64,000 bases of DNA from Heterocephalus glaber (lineage: Eukaryota; Chordata; Mammalia; Rodentia; Bathyergidae), in the NCBI RefSeq assembly GCF_000247695.1, contig NW_004624748.1, positions 9,503,252 through 9,567,251 on the forward strand, in the 5' to 3' direction. Positions 1 through 11,700 of the stretch are shown here, piece after piece. The position numbers and the translations under genes are program-made. Within the stretch, counting starts at the first letter, position 1; each line of letters begins with the position of its first letter. The notes beneath the pieces are model-generated. The model did not search any database, was not told where the DNA came from, and saw only the letters and a program-made list of their open reading frames with translations.

Positions 1-260
1 GGGGGGTTGGTGGGCAGTCTTCTCATCAGTGGTGTATGCTCTTGAAGAGATCGCTGGCACCCCAGCCCACTCCTCTTCCTCTTCGTTGCTTCACCACACA
101 CTGCCCACCATGATGCACTGCCTCACTGCACAGGCCCAGGCACAATGGGGTCCAACAGTCATGAAGGGGAAGCCCCCAAACTGTGAGCCTAAATAAACCT
201 TTCCTCTTTATGAGTCAATTTACCTCAAGTATTTATTACAGTTAAAGGAAAGTTGACTAA
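1..260 (+). repeat. MaLR-type solo LTR, 3' part, cut by window edge
   Basis: The segment ends in the pattern typical of mammalian MaLR LTRs: an ACTGTGAGCC-like motif, an AATAAACCTTTCC polyadenylation block near 195, then a 3' end running towards GACTAA. It resembles the three complete copies at 3.85, 24.85 and 44.92 kb. The 5' part lies outside the window. No internal retroviral coding region is attached. Confidence 0.7.
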
Positions 261-490
261 AAAAAATTTTTAGGTAATGAAATATTAAGATGTCCCAAAA
301 ATGTCTTTTCACAATAATTACCTTGCCAAAGGAATTTATGCAGTGTATATAAAAGGTGGAAAAGGTGAGGAAGACTGGTGTGGAGTCTATCAACGTCTAT
401 ATCCTGATTATTATACTCATTACAGTCTTCAAGATGTTACCACTGAGGGAAACTAAGCAAAGGACACACAGATCTCTGTATTAGTTTTTT

Positions 491-573
491 GTTTTTTTTT
501 TTACCAGGGATTGAACTCGGGACCTTGCGCTTGCGAGGCAGGTGCCGGAACCACTGAGCTAAATCCCCGGCCC
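491..573 (-). repeat. ID SINE (antisense)
   Basis: This is a full-length tRNA-derived ID copy read on the minus strand, with a T-rich left end and CTGAGCTAAATCCCCGGCCC at the right. Both sides carry a direct repeat of about 14 bp, TCTGTATTAGTTTT, so the insertion is recent. It lies just beyond the 3' end of COG3. Confidence 0.92.
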
Positions 574-693
574 TCTGTATTAGTTTTTACAACTGCTTGT
601 GGATCCACTGTTCTCTCAATAAAAACTTCAATTAAAAAAATTTTGAAAGAATCCAAACATATACCAGATACAAGAAAATAGAAAGCAAAAATC

Positions 694-718
694 TTTATTT
701 TTTAAAAACTGATTTATT
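694..718 (-). terminator. COG3: Candidate COG3 polyadenylation signals
   Basis: Two canonical minus-strand AATAAA hexamers lie at 713-718 and 694-699. Cleavage would be expected 10-30 nt further left, near 665-690. They are the last strong signals before the SINE-bearing intergenic sequence. Confidence 0.55.
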
Positions 719-2132
719 AAAAAGTTTCTAGCCAAATAATATAAAGCATTTTAAATTATTTGAAAATATGTACACTCTTTGTATAAGTAAACACTTGAAA
801 CTGTATAGATTTAAACAAATATTCATTTAGCAACCAGGTGGGTCACTATCACCTACCTAGCACTTTGTAAGGTGTTGGAGTATTTTAGAAACAAAAGATC
901 AAAATACAAGAAAAAGTGCCGTTAAATATTTTTATCCTGAAGAACACATTCTGCTCTGTACATCCAACTATATCAGTCACAGTACTGTACAATAATCATG
1001 CCCTCATTTCTTTGGAAAGGCTATTTTAAAACCAAATGTACACATAATACACAAAACCAGGTATTTTATAGTTTATCTCATTAAACATGTACTTAAAACA
1101 GTAAGCAGAAGTAAATACAATCTTCCTAGTTCATTCATTTCAAGGCAAAGAAAAAATATGGACCCGCTTACCTTCCCAAAACATAGAGTAACAAGCTCCA
1201 TCAAGCAACATCTGGCACCAAAATAAAGGTGATTAAAAAACAAGTGACCGGTTACCGACAACAAACACCAGGATGGAACCAACTGCACCTTGTGAAGAGT
1301 GGCACCATGCACGAGAGCAGCATTGGCACAGCGGCACCGCCTGCACCAAAGGGTCACTAGCCACTCCAGCACCCTTGGCAGTGTCCCGCCTCCACACCAG
1401 GGCTTAAGGAATTTTTTTGAAACAAGAACCACACTACGTTTATTACTACAACATCAGAGGCACAATCAATCTAGTTTCAAATTTAAAGAGGAAAGAATCT
1501 GTAGGATACTCGCTGTTGTGCCTCATGTGCGATCCCTGATGGGGTGCGGTGTTTCTAAGATGTGGGCAGTGTTTGTGGCCCTGAGTGTACTGGCAAAACA
1601 TGTTCTGCTATTAACAGGGCTGGAGACCCACTAGGCTGGTGCACAGCACAGTACAGCCCAGCATAGGCTGCTAGATACGTATAACACATGCAAAAGTGTT
1701 TGCTTTTCAAATAGCAGGTGCAACCAAAGGCTGTTCGCAGAAGGTCCACAACTAAGCTTCATTCAGGAGACCTGGTATTCATCAGGTTTCCTTCTCTCCT
1801 TTATTCACAAGCTTAAAGACACCTTAATTGGTAATTCCCACTCACCCCACTGACGACTGTACCATAAAGATCTGCATGGAAGAACCATACCTGCCTACAG
1901 CAAGAGGCTGCAGCTCCCTGCTTTGAATGCTCTACACCACAGCAATTCAAGGAGTACAGATCCTGGAGCTGTCCACAAGGCCCTCACATTTTTAACTGCC
2001 TCACATCAAAGACAGGAAGGTAACACCTGAATCCTCAAGAAAGTACAATGCATTCTCGGAAGCAACCAAGCCACTCCCAATCAAACATCAAATGACAGGA
2101 GAAATTTTACATTAAATATAGAAATAAGGTTT

Positions 2133-2226
2133 CTGAGGCAGGAGGATCACCAGAAGTTCAAGGACATCCCGGGCTACATAGTGAGTTCAAGGCCAGCCTG
2201 AACTATATAGTGAGGCTTTATCTCAA
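2133..2226 (+). repeat. 5'-truncated B1 SINE inside the 3' UTR
   Basis: The copy keeps the B1 3' half, including the internal duplication (GGGCTACATAGTGAGTTC and then CAGCCTGAACTATATAGTGA). It is flanked by AGAAATAAGGTTT direct repeats. It is antisense to COG3, so the mature mRNA would carry an inverted B1. Confidence 0.85.
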
Positions 2227-2681
2227 AAGAAATAAGGTTTGTGGAAGTAAAACAATAGTCACTGTGGAATGCTCAGTGGTTAAAAGTGTCATGTTTCACG
2301 TATTAGCAAACCTTACCTTCAGCAGCTTTCTCATCAGCTGTATTTCCATAAAGTTATTAGCACTATTCATTATAACCTATTTTTATTGCACAACTTTTGT
2401 GAAGAAGCATTTCACTTCAAGCTCCTCATGGCTACCTCTCAAAAACTTATACTTCTTGTGACCGTTTAAATGAAGATCACTACACATCCATTCATCTTTG
2501 GCATTCTGATGTTTTCAAAAGGGAAACACCGATCTTTTTAACATTTTGCTTATGCTTCCTTCTGTCATCAGCACTGAGAAGCACGCTCATGTGGGTCTTG
2601 GGGACAGTCCCACGAAGGAGTCTTCAGAGTCCTGCAGGGTGCAAGATCTCTCAGCCCATTCACACTTCCTGACCAGCCTGC

Positions 2682-2711
2682 TTATTTAGGAACAGATAGC
2701 AGGAGGTTTAC
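2682..2711 (-). CDS. COG3: COG3 coding exon 23 (terminal), residues 820-828
   Basis: A pyrimidine-rich acceptor ending TTTGCTTTTCAG precedes a 30-bp frame encoding VNLLLSVPK and TAA. The human tail as I recall it is LSLLLLVSK. Length, phase and pattern (hydrophobic run, V, one residue, K, stop) agree and give exactly 828 codons. The residue changes leave this the least certain exon. Confidence 0.82.
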   Translation of the reverse strand, partial: VNLLLSVPK

Positions 2712-5700
2712 CTGAAAAGCAAAGCATAGGCTGTGTTAGCTCTGCTGCAGAACGCTGCCCTCCTGAAGAGGTGCCCAGAGCCTCAGAGGCAAAATGAGAA
2801 ACGACCGTTTGTACAGCTGCTGGGCACTGGACATCTACAGGCCCTAAAAGGAGCTACTTTCTATCACCAAATCCAGGCCCTCAAGTCATTTAAAGTTTTA
2901 ATGGCAAAACAATATAAAAACACATATGACAGAAGATATCAACAGAATCAGTGGCACCTTTTTCTGTGTAGAGTATGTTTTGGGTAAATTTGTGTATAAG
3001 CCAAATTCTGCAAATGATTTTTTAAATGCACAAGAACAGGCATGATAGGTGAATTTTAGTTTACATGTTAACTCTGACAGATGCAAGAATGCTTTGCCCA
3101 CTCTGTAATGGAGGCCCAAGACCTCAGAGGTAGGTCACCATGGGGACAGGAAGGGAAGGGCAGTTTGCCTGACACACATGGATCATCCAGGCTGTGGAAA
3201 GCTATAGGTAAATGGACCTGGCTGGGAAGCCTACACAGTACCACTGCTTTGGTGACCAAGAAATGTCAACCCTCATCTCTTGTATAAATATGTGTTGCAA
3301 GGGGAAGGATATAAAATCAACCCTATGCTTTTTCTGCTAGCAATACAAAACCTCAGTCTAATCATGAGCAAAGAAACTTCAAACTGAGACGACTGAGCTC
3401 AAGGAAGGCTGTGGAACTGCTCCAGCTTCAAAGAAACTAGAGATGTAACCCCTGAGAGTAGTGTATGATCTGATCCTGACCTGGGACTCAGGGACAATAT
3501 CTGAAAAGGACATTGTTAGAACACTGGTAAATTTGTAGTACGAATTGTGGATCAGACCACAGCATCAATGTTACATTTTAAGCTTTGAAAACTATACAGA
3601 AGTGGGAGTAGTATAAGAGAATTTCCTTTTCTTAGGAAATTCACTCTGTTGTATTCAGGAGTAAAGGAGCACAGTGTTTCCCAACTTACTCTCAAATGAC
3701 CTAAAGAGGAGTAGGAGGGGAGAAAGTAAGATGACAGAGCAGAGAGGTAAATTGTAAACTGCATAAAAGGATAGATATGGGAGCTCTTATACCATTTTTG
3801 TACCTTTTCTGTAAGTTTAAAAGAATAAACTTATACTACTACACACTGGTGCTATAGTTTGGATCTGCAGTGTTGTACCAAGGCCCATGTGTTTAAGGCT
3901 TGCTTCCCACCCCGTCCTGCTGAGAGGGGGTGGAAACTTTCTAAGAGGTGGCACCTAGAGGGAGGTCTTCAGCTCACTGGGGACACACCCTTGAAGGGGG
4001 CAGGGGACTCACATCCCTTTCTCTTCCTATGTTTTACTTCCTGCCCATGAGGTGAGCTGCTTCACTGCACCACACACTTCCATTGTGATGTGCTGCCTTG
4101 CTGTAAGCCCACAAGCAACAGAATCAATTGACCATCAACCAAAACCCCAAAACTGTGAGCCAAAATAAACCTTTTCTTTTTATAAGTTGATTATCTTGAG
4201 TATTTGTAATAGTAATGGAAAACAGTCTAACACAATTGGATCTTACGATTCACGCCACATCTACATTCATGCAACTGACTATGACCATAGGGAAAAAACC
4301 TAGACAACTAAGTTGAATGATCTCATTTGGACTAATAACCACTAAACTCAATGGAACCTTCCTCCTTCAACCTCTCACACTCATACCCCCCCTCAGTCTT
4401 GGCAATAATCTTGCTTCTTACTTCATTGAGATTAGGACTCCTAGGAGCTCCCACATCCACTGCCTTTCCACTTCTGTGCCCACACAATCAGACTTCTCCT
4501 CACTCATGGCAGACCACCAAAGGGTCCACCTAACTGTTCCTGGGATTCCATCTCACATTCGCCACTCATGACATTTCCCTGCTCATTGGAGCTTCCCACA
4601 AACATACAAACATGTGTTTCCAATCACTGAAAAAAAAGCAACAGAAGGATAACGGGGTGAATAATAGTTATCTATAGGGGATAGAGGGAAAAGGCTGGAG
4701 GGAACTGGAAAGGAAAAGAAAGACTTCGGCAAATTTACCTTGCTCTGTAATTCTAACTTAAAAGCCACAGAAATACTTTACGTAACTACAAAGCAAAATT
4801 AAATCTTGAAACATTGAAAACAAGCCTAATTCTATAGCAAGTTGGTGGCATAACCACCCAGAAAACAGTCACTTCAAATGACTTATAAAAAGTTTTGACT
4901 GTACAATCCTACAACTACAGGGATATTTTTTAAAAATATGATCCCCATCTATCCATACAAAGACACATATACAGCCATAAAAAAGAATGAAATTTTGGCT
5001 GCAACATGGTTGAGCCTTGAAAATACACTAGATGAAAGAAGCTAGTTATGAAAGGTTATATGTTGTATGATTTCACTTAATGAAATATCCAGACTAACCA
5101 AATACAGAGACAACTGGTAGGAAAAGGAGGAATAGAAAATCTGCTAACAGCTAAGGGGTTTCTTTTTTCTTTCTTTCTTTTTTTTGGTACCAGGGATTGA
5201 ACTCGGGACCTTGTGATTGAGAGGCAGGCAGGAGAACCACTGAACCTAAGGGGTTTCTTATAAGAGTAATGAAAATATTCTGGAATCAAAATGTTTGATG
5301 GTTATACAATTTTGTGAATATATTAAAAACCACTAAACTCTACACTTTAAAAGGGTGACTTTTATGGTAAGTGAATTACATCTCAATTTTTTTAAAGATC
5401 CCATTTCACCTTCCAGATTTCTCTTTTTTATATAACAAAACTTTCCCAGCTCCCTTCTCCACAGCCTCTACTCACTTCAGTTAGGGTTTCACCAACCTTA
5501 CCTCTCTATCTGCAGTTCTCCAGTCCTTATCATATACTAAATGCCTAAATTACACCAAACTTAAAACCAGAAATAAACTATTCTCCAAAGTACCAACTAC
5601 TCTTAATATATAATGGATACTCTACAATTTGCTGACTGAATTGAATGAATGACAGCTAACACAATTTGGCTCCATATTCAGTTTTTAAATTTAGAAATAA

Positions 5701-8700
5701 AAAACACTTCCAGCATCTATTCTAATTTCTAAAATAACCTCCACTCTTTTTCATTTGAAATGTGCATATTTCAGTCAAAATGATTCACCAAGCTAAATGA
5801 ATGCCAGTATTTGAGTCTTTCACAAACAGGTCATTATTTTAAACACAGCAGTTTTCATTTTCAGAAAGGATTAAAATGCAACTGAAAACTAAAACTGTCC
5901 CTCAAAAGCAATTCAAAGTGTGAATTCTTGCTCATCAGGATAAACAATGTAGTTTTTAAAATTAAAACTAAAGCCAAGTTTCCTCCAACACATTATCTAC
6001 TCAAGTTAAATAACCCAGGAGGGATCAAGTCCCCAGGACCTTCAGTATGGGGGTTACCTGTTCCATGGAAGGACAAGCAATGATCTGGATGTCTTCGGGG
6101 CTGAACTCTTCCTTTAACAGAGTGTGGAACTTCTGGAAGACTTGCTGAATGTTATTCTTAGAAAAAAGAAGAGAATGTCATATCAGATAAGCCACAAGAA
6201 ACATATACATCTTAAACCTGAAGCACTAAGAATATTAAGTCATTGTGGTTTGTACAAAAACAAGTGGAGGAAATGTATCTTTCATGAGATTCCCGAAGAC
6301 ATGATTTAAACCTATGCTAGCACAAACTGATGAAGACTTACCAAATAATATTTCCTGCAAAAACTAAACTCTAGAAAACTGCCCTGTCAGAGAATAGTAA
6401 TCTTCACCCATTTCTTACACAAAAGATAATAAAGTTCCAAGACACATAAAATGCGCTTTAAAAATCACCTTGGGTAAAGATGTGAGCTCAACACAGAACT
6501 AGAAGATGTGAGTCTTAAATTTGCTTTGACACTTAATCCCTCAGTGGCTGTTACCAGCCATTTATTTCTACTACTCACTAGCAAAATGGAGCGTAATTCC
6601 GGAAATGCTGCTCTCTTAAGGGCTGAGCCATATGCAATGTGAGCATCTGATTTTTTTGTTTACTCATTTCTAATTTTAAAGTTAATGTTAGTTAATGTTA
6701 AAAACATAAGATGAAGGGAGGGTATGGGGAAGGAAAAGATATACTCAGATAGATAAAGGCTCTGAAAGCCTTTAAAGAATCATGGTGATTATTAATCAAC
6801 TTCACTAGAATAGAATACAAACATTTTTAAATGCCTGTAGGAAAAGAAAACTGGTAGGTGAGAAAAGAACATTGGAACACACTGGGCAACATTCAAATAA
6901 ATTATTGTGCTACTCACCCTAACAGGTTTAAATAAAATGAACTCTGTATCTTTATTGGATAGGTACAGCGACATGCTTCTCAATGTCAGAGGCAGCTTTG
7001 ATTTTATTGTCTTATAGGCAGTTGCCACAAGGTCACTAACCTTCGCTGCAAAGCAAATAATCTTGTTAGTATCACAAAGAAAAAGAAACATTTCCATTTT
7101 AATGTAGAGGGGAAAAAAGAAATAGAAAAAGAAAAGACTTTATTTCCACAAAGAATTTTCTTTTTTTCTGTTTGTTTTATCAAGTATAATTACAAGCCTT
7201 ATAAACATTAAGTATCTACTATATACAAAAAAAACTCTAACCCCGAAGGCTGAGGCAGTAAAGAATTCCTGCAGCATGCTTCAAGATATTTACTGGGGCT
7301 GTACTATGCCTCTTTAGAATTTGAAGGTAAGAGATACAGCTTTAAAAAGTCTTTTTTTTTGGTACCAGGGATGGAACTCAGGACCTTGCACTTGCGAGGC
7401 AGGCGGTAATAAGTCATTTTTAGAGACACTAGTTAGAATTACTTCACAATAAATAAGCACCTAACTTAGGTCATTTGGGAGATAGCCACACATATTGAAC
7501 TGAATATCCATTTGTTACCTTCTTACGTGGTATTATCAGACAGGGAATAGAATTCCAGAGCTTTTAAAAACCATGTAACCCCAATGTAGTATGTGAGGGA
7601 GCTACAGAGGAAGAGCAGTCATCTGTATGATGTATTTAAGAGAAGAAATTAACTAGATAGCTACAAAGGAAATGATCAGACTCTCAAAGATGTTCAATCT
7701 CACTCAAAATTTATGTAAATTAAAGCAGTGAGATATTTAGATTGGCAAAAACTGGCAAAAAGACTGGATATATCCATGTTTGACAAGGATGTAGGGAAAT
7801 AGGTATTTGGCCTTTCAAATCCATGTACTCCACATTCATGGATTCAACCAAATGCAGATCAAAAATACTCAGAAGAAGAAAAAAAACCCAAAGCTGTGTC
7901 TATACTGAACACTTACAGACTTTTTATTTTGTTTTTCCCTAAATAATATAGTATAACACCTATTAACACAGCATTTATTTGTTATTAGGTATTACAAGTA
8001 ATCTAGAGATTATGTAAAGTATACAAGAGGATGTTCAAAGGTTTTTGCAAATACTTCCCTTTATGAGCAGGGTATATAGCTCACTGGCACTGTGCCTGCC
8101 TGGCAAGCACAAGGTCCTGAGTTTGATCCCTGGTACTGAAAAAGAAAAAAATCACTCTATATGAGACTTGAGCATTCATGGATGCTGGCTACCCGTGGGG
8201 GGTTCTGGAACCAATCCCCAATAGAGACCGAGAGACAACTGTATCCTTATACTAGCTGTTGATGAGAGTAGCAAACAGTTCAACTTCTGAGGGATATTAG
8301 GCATTATCTAACAAAACTGAAAATACACATATTCTTTCACTTAACATTTCCACTACTAAAAATTTATTCTATTAATAAAACTCACAAACTACCAAGATAT
8401 ATGTATAGAGGGACTTTCATTGAAGACTATATGGAAACACAAACTAAAAATAATTGAAATATCCCTTAACAGAATTACTAAAGAAAGCATGCATGATGAT
8501 GCGTCCTATACATTCATCACACATAATGGACAGGGCTGACTATGCTGGTACAAAAGGGATGCAGGACACACAGGAAGTGAAAACAGTATGGGGCATGGCC
8601 CAACCTCATCCGGGGAACAATTTTTGAAGTCCAAGTGACCTAGCACATACATAATTTGGGGAGAGAAACTGTACCAGTGGTTACCTTTGAGAAGAACAAG

Positions 8701-11700
8701 TGGTAGAAAATATAATTTTTCATTTTACGCCTTCACAATTCAAATTTTGTACCAGATTAAAAAAATTAACTAAGAAGGGCTGTGGTAAAACAAGACAAGA
8801 AAGTACCAATGTTCATTAAATAAATGAAAGCTCCTTCTGGACACTTTCTCTATCGGCTCTGGTTCTGTCATCACCAACCCACTTCAGGGATCACTAAATC
8901 AGTTTTCAGAGCCCTTGAGAACCACAAAAAGAAAAAAAAAACCTATCCTAGAGCAAATTAACCAACTGGCATACTGATTTAGAACTCATCAACTTGTGAG
9001 TTTATCACAATGTGACCTCCTAAAACTTGACCAGCTAGCTCTAAATGAACCCATCACCCTGAGTTTCTAAGGCAGAGGGGCTCAAGACAGATTCTCCTCG
9101 ATGCTCCAAGCCCATAAATCTCTGGTTTTTCTTTTCTTTTGAGATAGGGTCTCACTATGTAGTTCAGACAGGCCTTGAACTCACTATGTAGCCCAGGCTG
9201 GTCTTGAACTTGCAGCAATCCTCCTGCCTCAGCCTCCTGAGCGCCACCACACCTAGCCCATAAATCTCTTTTAACACTAAAGTGTGGGCTTCAGGCATTA
9301 CAGATCATGAAAAACCAATGCCACACCTCCCCGAGGGCTAAAGGGACAGAAGATACAAGCACAAAATAGACTGAACAGTCTGTCGGGCATTATGGCCTGA
9401 CACTAGCACTTGGGAGGCTGAGCAGGAGGACTGCCACTTGTTCGAGGCCAGCCTGAACTACATAATGAGACCCTGTCTCAAAAAAAAAAAAAAAAAAAAG
9501 GCTAAACAGTCACTGGTATACTAAGATCACCTTACTTAGAAAGAAACCAAAAGGGTTAAACAACAAAATAGCAAGCCTTATTTCAATCAATCCTTTTTGT
9601 CAGTTTCTTTTACGTATTCCTACTTTACTAATGACATTCTAGTAATGCTTAAGAGCACAATACATATAATACTGTGAATTCCATTAGGATTCCACTTGAG
9701 AAAATAATAACCCTACCTTGATCTTTCTAAAATGGAAAGAACAATACATCAATTATGCATCAAGTCTCTGGGCTTAGCTGTAGTCAGTATGCCTATGCCT
9801 ATCTGCTGTTTTTGCCTATTTTAAGAAAGATTTATTCCATCCAAGAGTTTCATTTACATAAACATTCAAATTATAAATCAGCTTCTATTTCTCAATAAGC
9901 CTTATAAGCAACTGAAACCATAAAACCAAAGGCTCTAATTAATCCAAAGATCACAAATATTACTCCAAGAGTCAAAAGGTGAGTTCGGGACTGATCAGTC
10001 TGCTTCTTGACTGTGAGGAATCACAATAAGTAGCTGACACTAAGGCAGACTACAAGTAGAATTTCCAGTCTTGTCAGTAAAAGATTCTGACTTCTGTTTT
10101 CTGACAGAATGTACAACTGCATCAAGTATGCTGCTTTTTAAAGATATTAAAGATTTCAATCTCATACACAATACTGATGTTTAAAATAATACAGTAGAAC
10201 ATCCACTGTCTCCATCATAGTAAACAAAAGGCATGTCACAAAGTTTATTTGCAATACAACAAATCAATGCAAACCCGTACTGACATCCTCAATGTGCATA
10301 TGAAGAACCTCTGCGATGCAATTCTTTCTTTTGAAGACAATTGATAATTCTCTACAACTGTGCACCTTCCTAAGAAATACTCTTAACTTCTTGGCCCAAC
10401 TTTAACTCAGGCATTCATAGTAACTGAAAATTCTGGAGGCTTAGAATGGCTGCAATCCTTTTTCTCAAAGGAAAAGAATACCTGACAGACATAACATTCT
10501 CATAGAAAAATCAGTCATATCTAAAAAGTTGATTGCATATTAGGTGTCTATACACAGCCAATTTTCACAGATACAAAACCAGAATCACTTTTTGGAACTC
10601 TTTCACTATGAGGAAAAGGCTGTTTTCCAACTTGGACACAGCTTACTCATAATAAAAACACTTACTTCACAATTTCACCCTTTTTAGTTTCAAAATATGG
10701 GTCAGAAATGGCCGGAAATACCAATTTAACAAAATAATTTGTTCTGATTTAATGGCAATTCAAAATGCCACATAATGTACCAAAAATAACCCAAAGTTAG
10801 GGGTAACTTTAAATGTCTAACATGTAATACTAAAGAATTCCCCCAACAGGCTGGGGTTGGATGTCAGTTGAAGAACATTTGCCTAATGTGAGCAAGCCCC
10901 AGAAGTCAATCCCCAGCACAAAAAACAAAAATAAAAAGAACTGTCACCACCCTAAAACAAAACAAAAAACCCTGCAGCACTAAAAAAAAAAATCCAAAAA
11001 CCAAACAACAACAATAAAAAACATTTAGGCAAGAGTAAGACTGGACATTTCAGATATATCTGCAAATCAGGCAATGATATTGCCTGCCAACTCCCAACTG
11101 ACACCTCAATTTTTACAATTTTTTTTCAAATACTCTAAAATATCAACAGAGGGGGCCTGGGATATAGCTCAGTGGTTCCGCCACCTCCCTTGCAAACACA
11201 AGGTCCTGAGTTTGATCCCCAGTACCAAAAAAAAATCAACAGAGGATGTAATTTTGAGAAAATGTGAAACAAAACAGTGGCCCCACATTTCATATACTTG
11301 AAAATAGGTGTTCTCTCTCCATAACTTCATTCTGTCAAATATACTATTTTCATCAAAGCTCTATCTCACCCAAAGAATAATGAGTATATAGAAATCAGAC
11401 TCCAAAGTGTTTCCAACTGAGCCACATTTTATTTTTAACTGGGTAAAATTTTTTTAAATTCTTCCTCTCTTGGAATGCTTACTGAGATACACATAGTGTT
11501 GGCCAATTAAGAGCTGTCGCTCCAAAATGAATCTTGCATTAACTCACATCACAGTATTCCAGAGTGAACAGGAAACTAACTCCAAGCTGTCACCGTAAAG
11601 CTATATAAATGGAAATTAATAATATCCTAAAAAAAGAATCCAAAATGGTAAAACCTGAATACCTGGCTGTGCCCAAGGCTGCTGGGAAAGGGTATACTTG

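Larger units (their letters stand above)
675..2681 (-). other. COG3: COG3 3' untranslated region (approximate 3' limit)
   Basis: This stretch follows the COG3 stop codon and runs to the AATAAA signals at 694-718. It is almost free of retroelements apart from one antisense B1 at 2133-2226, unlike the SINE-dense introns, which fits a transcribed UTR. Open frames inside it (for example minus-strand 1073-1432) have no recognisable homology. The exact cleavage site is inferred, not seen. Confidence 0.65.
7680..8790 (+). repeat. Ancient L1-like 3' region, nested with MER2 and ID
   Basis: The flanks of the MER2 insertion read as degraded L1 sequence: an ATTGGCAAAAACTGGC block on the left, then TCCACTACTAAAAATTTATT and AATAATTGAAATATCCC on the right. 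Limits are approximate. Insertion order is L1 first, MER2 second, ID last. Confidence 0.5.

Noticed and set aside
1073..1432. Minus-strand frame starting near VVLVSKK, resembling the end of COG3
   Set aside because: It has no suitable acceptor, the phase after exon 22 would not give that frame, and no stop follows the Lys. The 2682-2711 exon fits in phase, splice site and length.
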